From Myxococcales bacterium (GTDB lineage: Bacteria; Myxococcota_A; Polyangia; Polyangiales; Polyangiaceae), in NCBI GenBank assembly GCA_016706225.1, contig JADJKB010000024.1, forward strand, positions 248,001 through 312,000: DNA of 64,000 nucleotides. Reading direction: 5' to 3'. The position numbers were made by a program, and so were the translations under genes. Within the stretch, counting starts at the first letter, position 1. Each line of letters opens with the position of its first letter. The notes below the pieces were generated by a model that worked only from the letters and a program-made list of their open reading frames with translations, was not told the origin of the DNA and did no database searches. Below are positions 53,892-64,000 of the stretch, one piece after another.

Positions 53892-54555
53892 CTACTCGGT
53901 CACGGCAAACCCGAGACCAAAGGTGATTGCGTGCCGTGTGGCACGGTCGCGGCTCGTCTCGAACTCGCGTAAGTAACTTACCTCGGGCTGCAGTAGCAGT
54001 TGCTGCGATGCCCTAATTGCGAGCCCGAACCCTCCAAGCCACATGTAATCGTGTGGCCGTTCGTCCCCTGTGTAGGAACTGCCCGACACGAGCCACGAAT
54101 GCGCCCCCAAGCTGGCCCACCAGTGCGAAATCGGGGTCGACGTTCAATCCAATCAGCAGCGGGGCATACGCATACATCCACCTGCCGCTGGGACCGCAAA
54201 ACGTGTCGCACCCGTCGGACGCATCGGTAGAAGCGAACGTATATTGGATGTTCAAATCTATGGCCAGATCGAACTGCTTGCTGCGTTCGAAGTTGAACTT
54301 CAGATCGCCGCCGATCGTCGTCAGCATGCCCAGGCGAATGCCAGCGTCTACTCGGTCCATCGCGCCAAGGCGGATCTCATATGTTGGTCCGAGCCCAGCA
54401 CCCTCTCCGTAACTCGCTGCTTCTGCTGCGAAGACGTGTGCAACTTTCCCGACGGGTATCGTTCGAGGCGTTCCGTAACGATTTGGGCTGGGGCAGCCCG
54501 CGAATGTCAGCATGGCGAGCATCGCAGCCAGGCAAACCCACCTGTCACACGGCAC
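53892..54555 (-). pseudogene. Outer-membrane-type lipoprotein, frameshifted near 54105
   Basis: From a GTG at 54555: hydrophobic leader to TFAGC, then a beta-rich body (EAASYGEGAGLGPTYEIRLG, KQFDLAIDLNIQYTFAST) with one CDTFC pair. At about 54105 (FALVGQLGGA) the frame moves by one and continues as HSWLVSGSSYTGDERPHDYM to LREFETSRDR and the stop. Last strand HAITFGLGFAVTE fits a barrel end. It overlaps the preceding FGE-like gene by 11 bases and is the last gene of that operon. Confidence 0.65.
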
Positions 54556-55234
54556 AACACCGGAACCCCAAGAATGTGTCAGCTCGTTTTCGCGTGTAGC
54601 CAGTCCCGCCGGTGCAGAAGGAGTTGTTTGACCACGCCGCCCCTCCCAGCGCAAAGCAGGTTTCGCCGCTGCACTCTTCAGTCCATTCCTCGGCATTCCC
54701 GAGAAGGTCAAATACTTGGTCAAAGGGCGCCCGATTGGAGTGACAGGCGTACTGGCCGACCGAAGCAAGAATGCCACTCTGGAGGTTGCATTGAGCTGCG
54801 TCTGGCGGTGACCCTTTCGCAGTGCATGCCGTCTCCCACATCGACAGCCCTTCCGTGGCCGCCGGACACAGTCGCTTTCCGGCCCACTTGCAGTACGCGG
54901 CGGCATCACACCAATCGACACACACCGCGGGCAAGGTCGGACCGCCTGGAACATCGCTTCCATCGTCGCACGCCGGAGAGAAATTGGCGTTGACCTCGCA
55001 CCCCGTTGGCTGTTCCCCAATGTCGGGCGAGGAAGCAACAAAATCATTGTACTGAGACTGGGTCACTTCCGTTGTGTCGATGCAAAAGGACCCGCAATCT
55101 AGACGTATCAACACCATCTCAGGACCACGGCCGCTGGGACACGTTTCCACGCGCCCGCACGTGGGGTCGCCCGCCTTGTTCGCGCAGGATGCAAAGGCGA
55201 ACGCTGTAGCCAAGGACAGGACAGCAGATCTCAC
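54545..55234 (-). CDS. FGE/sulfatase-modifying-factor-like lipoprotein
   Basis: Protein of 229 residues from a GTG at 55234. Lipobox FAFASC (Cys17). The domain follows the formylglycine-generating-enzyme/SUMF1 fold: FCIDTTEVTQSQYNDFV (about 45-61), ALPAVCVDWCDAAAYCKWAG, LCPAATEGLSMWETAC, DLLGNAEEWTEE and RADTFLGFRCCAV. Bacterial members act as enzymes or as binding domains. It has many Cys beyond the catalytic pair, so it is probably a disulfide-rich secreted variant rather than a sulfatase activator. Its start overlaps the preceding stop (GTGA). Confidence 0.8.
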   Translation of the reverse strand: MRSAVLSLATAFAFASCANKAGDPTCGRVETCPSGRGPEMVLIRLDCGSFCIDTTEVTQSQYNDFVASSPDIGEQPTGCEVNANFSPACDDGSDVPGGPTLPAVCVDWCDAAAYCKWAGKRLCPAATEGLSMWETACTAKGSPPDAAQCNLQSGILASVGQYACHSNRAPFDQVFDLLGNAEEWTEECSGETCFALGGAAWSNNSFCTGGTGYTRKRADTFLGFRCCAV

Positions 55235-55623
55235 AACACGTGCCCGACACAGCGCTGGAAGTTTTCTTCCGACGCATCGCAGCCGACGAACACTGGCTTC
55301 CGTTTCTCCAGGCTGCAGGCCAACTCGTTCGTCTTGTCTGCGCGACAGCTGGACCAGTCGATGAACTCCGGAACGCATCGATCGATCTTCGCAGCGAACT
55401 TACAACCGCTGTCGCAATCAAGGAGAGTTGGAACACCAGGGCAGTGCTTTTCTTCACCACCAGCCGATATCCGAGCACACGCTCGCAAGCAGTTGTTGAC
55501 GGCGACTACCATCGGGTGGTCGTCCGGCAGAACGTCCTGGTCGCGCGTGTCGCCACCAGTGTCGTTCGGCTGACAGGCGAGCAGAGTCAACGCCACCGTT
55601 ATCGGAGAGATGCGGCTGATCAT
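55231..55623 (-). CDS. Cys-rich lipoprotein
   Basis: Protein of 130 residues. Lipobox TLLAC (Cys17). The mature region has nine further Cys (for example NNCLRACARI, CPGVPTLLDCDSGCKF and FQRCVGHVL), probably in disulfides. No family. Start and stop overlap both neighbours by four bases (ATGA, GTGA), so it is made together with the 186-residue anchored protein and the FGE-like protein. Confidence 0.75.
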   Translation of the reverse strand: MISRISPITVALTLLACQPNDTGGDTRDQDVLPDDHPMVVAVNNCLRACARISAGGEEKHCPGVPTLLDCDSGCKFAAKIDRCVPEFIDWSSCRADKTNELACSLEKRKPVFVGCDASEENFQRCVGHVL

Positions 55624-56180
55624 TTCCTACTCCTTGTTGACGTCGTGGGGATCGGCGCTTCGGCACCGCCGGCGGGGAAGAACGCAACACTCTTCCATTT
55701 TCCGCCTTCCTCAAATCTGAACAGCCTGCCGCGTTGGCCGAGCCGGACTACTTCTGGCTCGCGTGGCGGCTCTTGCAAGTGCGTAATCTCTACCCGACAC
55801 GCCCCGGCTCGGCACTCGGCACGGTCGACCAGGACCCCCAGCTTCTCGCCGCGATTCGCCGTTGTCCTAAGGCGTTCGTCACTTCCAGCGAGCCAGCTTT
55901 GGTTTGGGGCAAGGGTGTCGAACCAGCGGTCCACCTCCGTGAGTTCGGCCGTTATCGCCGCTACACGCGACGAGTTGACCCGCCCGGTCGGCGCAGCAGC
56001 GGGTCGCTCGCCAACCTCAGACCGCGTGGAGGTCACCGCGACGGGGAGCGCGTTCCTACGGAGTTGTTCTGTCTGAGGGGCGGAGGGCTGCCGCTCCGTT
56101 TGGCTGCCTCGCTCGAATAGCGTCCAAGTTATCGCCACCGCTGCAATGGCCACGAGCAATCCAGATATTCTAACTTTCAT
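55620..56180 (-). CDS. Membrane-anchored protein of unknown function
   Basis: Protein of 186 residues with one N-terminal TM (about 4-22, ISGLLVAIAAVAITWTLF), a Gln/Arg-rich linker and a small domain starting AAITAELTEVDRWFDTLAPN. That domain contains AECRAGACRVEITHLQEPP, a pattern seen in small periplasmic activity-modulating domains next to secreted enzymes. Its ATG directly follows the stop of the nuclease-like gene. Probably periplasmic, facing out. Confidence 0.65.
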   Translation of the reverse strand: MKVRISGLLVAIAAVAITWTLFERGSQTERQPSAPQTEQLRRNALPVAVTSTRSEVGERPAAAPTGRVNSSRVAAITAELTEVDRWFDTLAPNQSWLAGSDERLRTTANRGEKLGVLVDRAECRAGACRVEITHLQEPPREPEVVRLGQRGRLFRFEEGGKWKSVAFFPAGGAEAPIPTTSTRSRK

Positions 56181-57337
56181 TTACGGCCCCGCGAAGAATT
56201 CGACCTCTTTGGCCGACAGAAGATGGTGCGCTCGTGCCCGATCATCCCCTTGGTTCCCAACAGTCTGCTTCTCCCATGCGGTGGTTCTGTTGATTCTAAA
56301 ATCTAGACTTCCGATCTTTGACGGCGGTTGTAAATCTTGAACTCGCCACCATTCGCCCAGAACCACCTTGAATTCGGTCGTAGGGTTTAGACTATTGTTG
56401 TAGTCATCTGTGTCGTAGGGATCGTCTGGACCCCAGTCGGCTTCAATCAAAGTCAGCTTCGTTGACCAGCGGAGATTGAGCGCAGTAGCGCTCGCCGGCG
56501 GGAAGATACCAGCGAAGTTTTGATTCAGCGAAGCATTGATCATCGGTGCCGCCTGATCGTCAAACGTACCAAAGTTCTTGTGTAGCTGAGCCCCGCCAGA
56601 GTCACTCCGCACCACTCGGATATCTCCGAAAAAGTCAGCGTCGCCGCACCCCCAACAATCCTCCCCAAGTCGTGAACCTGTTTCACGGAATACGTGAGCA
56701 CATGATTGCGAGAGGAATTCCAGAAGCCGGGCTGCACGATCCTCACAAGTCCGAATTCTGCGAACAACGCCGCGTGATCGGAGAGACATTCGTCACCAAC
56801 GGGAACAAAAAGGTTTGTGCCCTTCTTTGGGTCTAGCGATTCACCAGGCGCGAAGTCCTCCGTCCTCGCCGTTGGTGTTGGCGACTTGGCTATCGCATAC
56901 GTCGGCAAAGCGTCAGGCGCCGGAAGGATCAAAGCGTAGTCATACCGTTTCCCTGGATTCGCAACCCCGCTGGGACATGCGCCCAGAGCAGTTCCCGGTC
57001 CTAGCTCGCCGTGGAGGTTGAATGCAGTCTGCAAGTCCGCAGGCGCCGTGGTAAATAGATCATAGAGTCCCAGGTCGTATCGTTTGCTGAAAAGAGAGTT
57101 GACTTGGTCGTATGGGCTGAAGTCGGCCAATCCTAGCAAAGCAAGTAGTCCGCTGTACTCGCTTGCGCTGCTTGGTGGGGCGTCACCATCATTGCCGTCT
57201 ATGTTGAGGTCGCCGATCAGTAGCGCGGGGCGATCCGTGGCGTCGGAGCGAGCCTGCACCGCGTACGCCCTCAATGCGGCCAGCTGCTGCTTTCGGATGC
57301 CGGCCGGGTCGTTGATACCTGGGAACTCCGGATTTGC
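56181..57337 (-). pseudogene. Endonuclease/exonuclease/phosphatase protein, 5' end removed by copy C
   Basis: The C-terminal half of an EEP-fold protein: LLIGDLNIDGND with the catalytic Asp/Asn, YDLGLYDLFT, GKRYDYALIL and CLSDHAALFAEF (SDH motif). Upstream sequence is replaced by the IS fragment at 57338. Near 56650 the frame shifts by one and continues through GGAQLHKNFGTFDDQAAPMI to a beta-rich C-terminal extension (DLQPPSKIGSLDFRINRTTA). The stop abuts the next gene. This was probably the first gene of the five-gene lipoprotein operon; the operon promoter may be gone. Confidence 0.75.
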
Positions 57338-57985
57338 GCTCGCGACGGCCGTGCATCCTCCGCGTTTCAATACCGTCAGGTACAGTGGAGTTCTTGCGGC
57401 CGCCAGCAAATGGAGATCGCGCGTCGTTCCGCCGCCACCACCGATCGACGAGAAGGCGGACGACGACTGCGCGACATGCACCGCGAAGAAAGACAAGCCG
57501 CCCACGCATCGCTGCGGATATCGGCCGTGGAAAGCCTTGCTCCGGCGCAGTTTCAAAATCGACGTCGAGCTCTGTGAATGCGGCGGCCGCATGAAGATCA
57601 AGGCGCTCGTCATGACCAGCGCTGGCATCGACCGATACCTCCGCTGGCTCGGCGAGCCGACCGATCCGCCGACGCTCGCCCCGCCAGGGGCCCGCCGTTC
57701 TTCAAGAGCGTCGTCATCCGCCGCAAGCTCGGTGAGCCGGTGCAGGCGGAGCTGTTCGCCACGCATTGACGCGCGCTCGAGATGGCCGGGATCCGCCCGC
57801 GCCAGCCCCGCGCCAGCCCCCGCGCCAGCGGTCAACCGGCGGTCAACCGGCGATGACGACGCGCCGACCGCTGAACACGGTGGCGACGAGCCTCGCGTCG
57901 AGCCGGATCGTGACGTAGGCTACCCTCCAAGGCCGGGAGAAGACGTGGAGCAGCAAAGAGGGGGCCGTTCATATCACCTACGCGC
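57338..57985 (+). mobile_element. 3' fragment of the IS91-like element, copy C
   Basis: The last 648 bases of the element, from gctcgcgacggccgtgc in the transposase gene to the common right end cctacgcgc. Close to copy A, sharing its CELCECGGRMK frame and its frame-breaking loss of one C near 57680. It has no left end, so it arose by deletion or by one-ended transposition. It fuses by chance to neighbouring frames on both strands. Confidence 0.8.
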
Positions 57986-57987
57986 GC

Positions 57988-58569
57988 GTGAAGCAGTGCT
58001 CGTACCGGTTCACGAAGAGCGCAGCGGCGCACAAGGCGGAGGTCGAGACGCACGAGCAAGCCTCAAAGAAGGCTGCCGAGGGGAGCAAGGGCGTCGACGA
58101 ACTCGCCGCGGGCGAGCGTGCCGCGAAGTCCGCGAGGGACTCCCGTGACCAGGCGGAAGCACTTCGGCACTTCGCCGCGTCCTGCGACTCCGGAAACGCC
58201 GAGGGCTGCGCCCGCGCGGCGGAGTTCAGCGCGAACGGATGGGGGACGAAGCCGGATATCGGGCGCGCGATCAGGCTGACCGCAAAGGCCTGCAAGCTCG
58301 GGCGCGGCCTCTCCTGCACCGATGACCTCGGTTGCGTGGAGCGGCGCGAGGTGGCCATCGTCGGGAAGAAGGTCAGCCGCAACTCCATGCGGGTGACGAA
58401 GAGCGTCGGCGTGGAGACCATCAAGAAGTGCGAGAGGCACTGCGCAAGCGGACTTCCTGGAGCGTGTCACACGGCTGGCAACTACCAGTCCGCGGCAGGG
58501 CGCGACGCGGAGGCGAAGAGAAGCTTCGGCCGCTCGTGCAAGCTCGGCAACAAGGGCGACTGCGGCTGA
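57988..58569 (+). CDS. Sel1-like repeat protein, probably N-terminally truncated
   Basis: Protein of 193 residues starting right after the end of IS copy C, so the natural N-terminus, probably with a signal peptide, may be missing. The first 60 residues are a charged helix. Cys-containing Sel1-like repeats follow: LRHFAASCDSGNAEGCARAA, then AIRLTAKACKLGRGLSC, and C-terminal GLPGACHTAGNYQSAAGRDA. Such disulfide-stabilised Sel1 repeats usually bind other proteins in the periplasm. Confidence 0.6.
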   Translation: MKQCSYRFTKSAAAHKAEVETHEQASKKAAEGSKGVDELAAGERAAKSARDSRDQAEALRHFAASCDSGNAEGCARAAEFSANGWGTKPDIGRAIRLTAKACKLGRGLSCTDDLGCVERREVAIVGKKVSRNSMRVTKSVGVETIKKCERHCASGLPGACHTAGNYQSAAGRDAEAKRSFGRSCKLGNKGDCG

Positions 58570-58826
58570 TCGACGCGGGACCGCAAGCCACGCGCGTCGA
58601 CGCGCAACGGGCTGTCGAGCGCCGCTGCCCGGGAACGCGGCCGACCCTGTTTTAACGGGCCGTTCACGACATCGGGAGTATCGGGGTACCCACATATGGT
58701 GGGAATCCAAGATCGCTTGGAGGCCTTTTCTGACGGGGAGCCGGATGCGTGGAGTCGCTTCGGGTCCCCCCGGACGGGCGGCGCCAATCGGATCTGCGCG
58801 CAGGGACTTCCTCCGCCGGTGATGAT

Positions 58827-59087
58827 TCATTTCTCGACCGGGTGGCGCACGGCGGGCGGCGGCCGGTCCCCGTCTGCGCCGAAGTAGTCGATGAAGATCT
58901 GCCGGTGGTCTTCGTCCTGGATGGCCTCAAGGCACATCGCGGCGAACCACCGGTCCCTCCGGACGCGTGCGGCCAGCTCGACGAAGCGCTCGCCGAACCT
59001 CGTGACGCACCCCGCGCATCCGCAATGCTTGAGCCTCGCCGTCCGCCGGCACACCGAGCACGGGCCGATCTCGCCGGCCACGGTCAC
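58827..59087 (-). CDS. Small zinc-ribbon-like protein
   Basis: Protein of 86 residues from a GTG at 59087. CSVCRRTARLKHCGCAGC gives two Cys pairs in a zinc-ribbon arrangement. A helical part follows (ERFVELAARVRRDRWFAAMC) and an acidic end (HRQIFIDYFGADGD). The start overlaps the stop of the preceding membrane-protein gene (GTGA). It is the third gene of an unnamed module. Confidence 0.6.
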   Translation of the reverse strand: MTVAGEIGPCSVCRRTARLKHCGCAGCVTRFGERFVELAARVRRDRWFAAMCLEAIQDEDHRQIFIDYFGADGDRPPPAVRHPVEK

Positions 59088-59420
59088 GGCCGGTAATACT
59101 CGAAGAAGGCGACCGCCCAGTCCGCCTTGATCCCGAAGCGCGCGACGAGGACGACGAAGGTGACGGCCATCGCCAGCTTCAGGTAGCGCACGAGCCCCTC
59201 GCGCGCCCGACAGGAAGCAGAGCGCGACGAGCGCGACCAGGCTCGAGGCGATCGCAAAGGTCCAGCGCTGTCCGACGTCGAGCCAGAGGCCGGACATCCG
59301 AGCGACCGCGAACGTCGCGACCGCGCCGGGCGAGGCCAGCATGAGGAGAAATCCGAGGGCGGCGATCCCGAGCGCCTCCAGCGCGGTGTCCTTCCTGTAC
59401 CTGGACCTACCGCCGTCCAT
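59084..59420 (-). pseudogene. Three-helix membrane protein, frameshifted near 59205
   Basis: From the ATG at 59420: TM1 ALGIAALGFLLMLASPGAVA (about 15-34), TM2 WTFAIASSLVALVALCFL (about 53-70). At SGAREG the frame must move by one to continue as VRYLKLAMAVTFVVLVARFG (TM3) and DWAVAFFEYYRP before the stop at 59084. The start shares a base with the upstream stop (TGATG). If the base shift is a sequence error, this is an intact small membrane protein of about 112 residues. Confidence 0.6.
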
Positions 59421-60168
59421 CAGGCGCCAGACAACTCCAGGAGCCAGCGGGACAGCGTCGCGCGGACGGCGTCGTCACTCGCCCCGTCCCGGGCCTCGCG
59501 GAGCGTGGTGATCGCCTCGGCTTCGAGGTCGCCGAACGAGAGCCCGAGCCCACCCTCGCCGGGTTCGGCGTGCCGGGCCAGGGCGATCCAGCCCGTGACC
59601 GTCGGCTGCGCGGCGTGGATTCCGCGCACGACCGCGGGGGCATGACCCTGGCGAGCAAAGATTCCTCATGGTCCCGGATCACGCCGCGGAACCCGGGGTG
59701 ATCGCCGCCGAAGCGCCGGAACCACAGGAGGCAGAGGTACGGGAGCTTCTTGTCGGCGGCTTTCGAGACGCTGGCAAACCACTCCTCGGGCACCCCCCGG
59801 GCCTCGTCGGCACTCGCCCACCGCGCGAGCTGGCTGAGCCCGGCGGTGACGGCCTCGTGCCGCCCCTCGACGTGGGCGGCGGCGCAAAGCCGGCTCACAG
59901 GCGCGACGAGTCGCGAAGCGTCGGGCGCCAGAGTCTCGGCGGCCTCCAGCAATGCGCGCACGACGTGGTGGTCGTCGACGGACCTCAGCGCCGCGCCCAT
60001 GACCTCGGCGCAGAGCCGCTCGGACTGCTCGACGTGGTTGGCGACGGCGTACGCCAACCAGGCGTGGTCGCGCCGGTCCTCCACCGGCGCGCCGCGGTCC
60101 GAAGCGCCCTTCCCGGCCCGGATGATGAGCTGTCGGACGAGGGTCTTGGTCGAGTCGTGCTGGTCCAT
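59420..60168 (-). pseudogene. Helical protein of unknown function, frameshifted near 59640
   Basis: From the ATG at 60168: MDQHDSTKTLVRQLIIRAGK onward, an all-helical protein (about 248 residues) with repeated Ala/Leu helices and a conserved-looking PYLCLLWFRRFGGDHPGFRG. At a run of five C near 59640 the frame shifts; adding one C would join it to AVVRGIHAAQPTVTGWIALA and the stop at 59420. No known domain; the helices could be HEAT-like. First gene of the three-gene module that ends with the zinc-ribbon protein. Confidence 0.55.
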
Positions 60169-60607
60169 GCCTGCCAGTACGCGAGAGCGCACGACGCCTT
60201 CGACGTGCCGAGTCTGTGGCTGACGCCATCGCCGACTGTGGGCGACCGTGTGACCGTGCCCCGCACGGTCCTGCTCCCGCGTTCTCGCAAACAACGGGGC
60301 CCGTCGGCCCCGGGCGCGGCAACAAGCCTCTGCCGGCGCTGGCGGGCACCGCGTCCAGTGTGGCGCCGCGGTCCCGGGGACCACGCGGGACCCGGCTGCA
60401 AACAGTGCCGCGCAGCCAGCCGGGGCTCTCGGGACCTCCGGGACCCGCGAGCCCGTCCACGGCGGTGCGGTTCTCGAGGCGCTTCCTTGCGCCTCCCCGT
60501 CGCTCCGCTCGCCTCTGGCGGTCCGGGACCGAGAGCGCAACCGCAGTACCGCCGAGCGCGAGAACGCACAGCGGCCGGCCGCGCCCAACCCCCACCTTAC
60601 GTGATGA
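60169..60607. other. Intergenic region, nothing recognised
   Basis: GC-rich stretch upstream of the three-gene module. Open frames on both strands are Pro/Arg/Gly-rich and look non-coding. No repeat or hairpin stood out. Confidence 0.35.
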
Positions 60608-60985
60608 TTAGCTCATCGACCCTGCCGCGGCTCGACCCCCTCGCCGCGACCACCCCCGGGCGGACTGTCGCGACCGGGTCTGCGCCAAACTACGGTCGTG
60701 GGGTTCGGACCATTCGTCAACTGGCAGTCGAGGCAGAGGCAAATCATGACCCAGCGAACGCCGCGAATCGGACTCGCCTGCTTGGCTAGACAGCAGGCGA
60801 AGAGCCGGGCCTTGGGGAAGTCTTCGGCGCAGCTGCGACGCAGAATGACGGAGGTCGCTGGGCAGCACCACCTGGAGGATCTCGATGGCCTCCCGAACGA
60901 AGGTCGAATCGCGGTCGAGACGCTCCAGAACCTGGCGGCGCGTCACGAACGGGTACGCCATCGAGGGATGCGCGGGCTTCGACAT
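60608..60985 (-). CDS. Hypothetical protein, possibly frameshifted
   Basis: A frame from the ATG at 60985 begins KPAHPSMAYPFVTRRQVLER and LDRDSTFVREAIEILQ, which reads like a real N-terminal helix pair. After about residue 45 the sequence turns Arg/Ser-rich, while another frame becomes Cys-rich and sensible (SCAEDFPKARLFACCLAKQA). A shift near 60850 is therefore possible. No family assigned. Confidence 0.35.
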   Translation of the reverse strand: MSKPAHPSMAYPFVTRRQVLERLDRDSTFVREAIEILQVVLPSDLRHSASQLRRRLPQGPALRLLSSQAGESDSRRSLGHDLPLPRLPVDEWSEPHDRSLAQTRSRQSARGWSRRGGRAAAGSMS

Positions 60986-61065
60986 GCCGCCGAGTACATC
61001 TTGAGGGGATAGATCTTCGAGCGAGCTAGCGTTGCTGACCCTGGGTGATGGCGTTCGGAGTTCGA

Positions 61066-61795
61066 TCAGACATGGAACCGCACGCCATCGACTCTGAGCC
61101 GCGCCCGACGCTCTTCGTAGTCCGGAAGAATCGTCCCCAGCAGCTTCCAGAACCGCGTCGAGTGGTCGCGCACGGCCAGGTGGCAAACCTCGTGGGCGAC
61201 GACGTAGTCGACAAGGGATAGGGGAGCCATCATTACGCGCCAGTTGAAGCGGAGCTCCCCCTTGCTATTGCAGCTCCCCAACGCTTCTCCTGCGCGCGCA
61301 CTAGAACCGGGGGCTGATGCAAGCCGGCGCGCCCCGCATAGAGCGCGACGCGCTCGGGAAGCCGGCGATGAGCCTGTTTCCGGTACCAGGAGACGACAGC
61401 CAGCCTCACGAGTGCGTCGCGGGGCGGGACGCGGCGAGGGAGAGCCACTGCCAGGAAGGCGCCGTGCAGAGACGCGAACGGCTTGACGCTGTCCGATGAT
61501 TTCTCGATTTTCAGTCGGTAGTTTCGGCCGAGATAGCTGTAGCTCTCGCCCGCGACGAACTCCTTAGGCGTAGGCCCCGGTCCGAATTCCCGGAACTCCA
61601 TGAGCCGTTGCAGGATCCATGGCGCCTTCGTCTTCACGACGTGATCAAGCCGGTGCATCGACGCGCCGGTCGGGGCCTTGAGGACCACACCGGCGCCGGA
61701 ATCGACGGCGATAGTCACCGTCCTCCGACGCACACTTCGTTCGATTCGGTAGTCGATGACCGACCTGCCGAACGGCACGTGTCGCTGCTCGGGCG

Positions 61796-61799
<4 letters not shown>
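61066..61799 (-). pseudogene. YgjP-type (DUF45) zinc metallopeptidase, frameshifted in a G-run
   Basis: From the ATG at 61799: VTIAVDSGAGVVLKAPTGAS, APWILQRLMEF and YSYLGRNYRLKIE match the N-terminal part of YgjP/WLM-type metallopeptidases. At a run of four G near 61270 (KRWG) the frame shifts; one more G would continue as SCNSKGELRFNWRVMMAPLS and VVAHEVCHLAVRDHSTRFW, with the zinc motif HEVCH. The gene overlaps the hsdR stop (ATGA). These peptidase genes are often found directly after hsdR. Confidence 0.8.

Positions 61800-64000
<2,201 letters not shown>

Noticed and set aside
56540..57835. 431-codon minus-strand frame joining IS sequence to the EEP gene
   Set aside because: Its first ~165 codons are antisense to the transposase. 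The join at 57337/57338 is accidental, so only the EEP part was annotated.
57084..58148. 354-codon plus-strand frame crossing both ends of IS copy C
   Set aside because: It is antisense to the EEP gene on the left, transposase in the middle and out of frame with the Sel1-like gene on the right.

Overview
The window looks like a chromosomal segment of a myxobacterium, most likely of the Polyangia lineage. Supporting this are high GC throughout, many lipoproteins whose lipobox is followed by long Gly/Ala/Ser linkers, a C-terminal Cys-Gly-Cys plus TM plus Arg tail of MYXO-CTERM type, IgGFc-binding-type surface proteins, and a very large Ser/Thr kinase-AAA ATPase fusion. No rRNA, tRNA or CRISPR was recognised.

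Layout. 0-8 kb: an hflX-ABC-F operon, a small membrane protein, ankyrin and RCC1-repeat proteins, a Cys-rich lipoprotein and an MlaF-like ABC ATPase. 8-11 kb: a 49-residue lipoprotein, a compact small-protein/nucleotidyltransferase pair, then a scrambled zinc metalloprotease locus flanked by two copies of a ~140 bp repeat. 11-21 kb: an IgGFc-type lipoprotein, an ECF sigma factor with a probable membrane anti-sigma and an envelope protein, then a GYF-like protein and a 1337-residue kinase/ATPase. 21-44 kb: mostly intact housekeeping and envelope genes. These include a pentaheme lipoprotein cytochrome beside a beta-barrel and a His/Cys lipoprotein, dienelactone hydrolase, acyl-CoA dehydrogenase, acetoacetate decarboxylase-like protein, VWA lipoprotein, pectate lyase, L,D-transpeptidase, a LAS-type endopeptidase lipoprotein coupled to a cystathionine gamma-synthase family enzyme, and a second IgGFc-type lipoprotein.

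44-64 kb is accessory DNA. Two near-complete copies (43924-46520, 48868-51467) and one 3' fragment (57338-57985) of an IS91-like element are present. The element carries a DUF559 nuclease gene ahead of its HUH transposase. The copies cut a PEGA/TPR gene, an unknown secreted-protein gene and an endonuclease/exonuclease/phosphatase gene. Between and after them lie a tyrosine recombinase with one in-frame stop, a HARE-HTH-like ORF, a lipoprotein operon with a formylglycine-generating-enzyme-like protein, a three-gene module of unknown function, and a type I restriction subunit (HsdR) coupled to a YgjP-type metallopeptidase.

Many genes, especially in the last 20 kb, are broken by single-base shifts, several at G or C runs. 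Either this accessory DNA is decaying or the sequence carries residual indel errors. That ambiguity applies to every entry called frameshifted.
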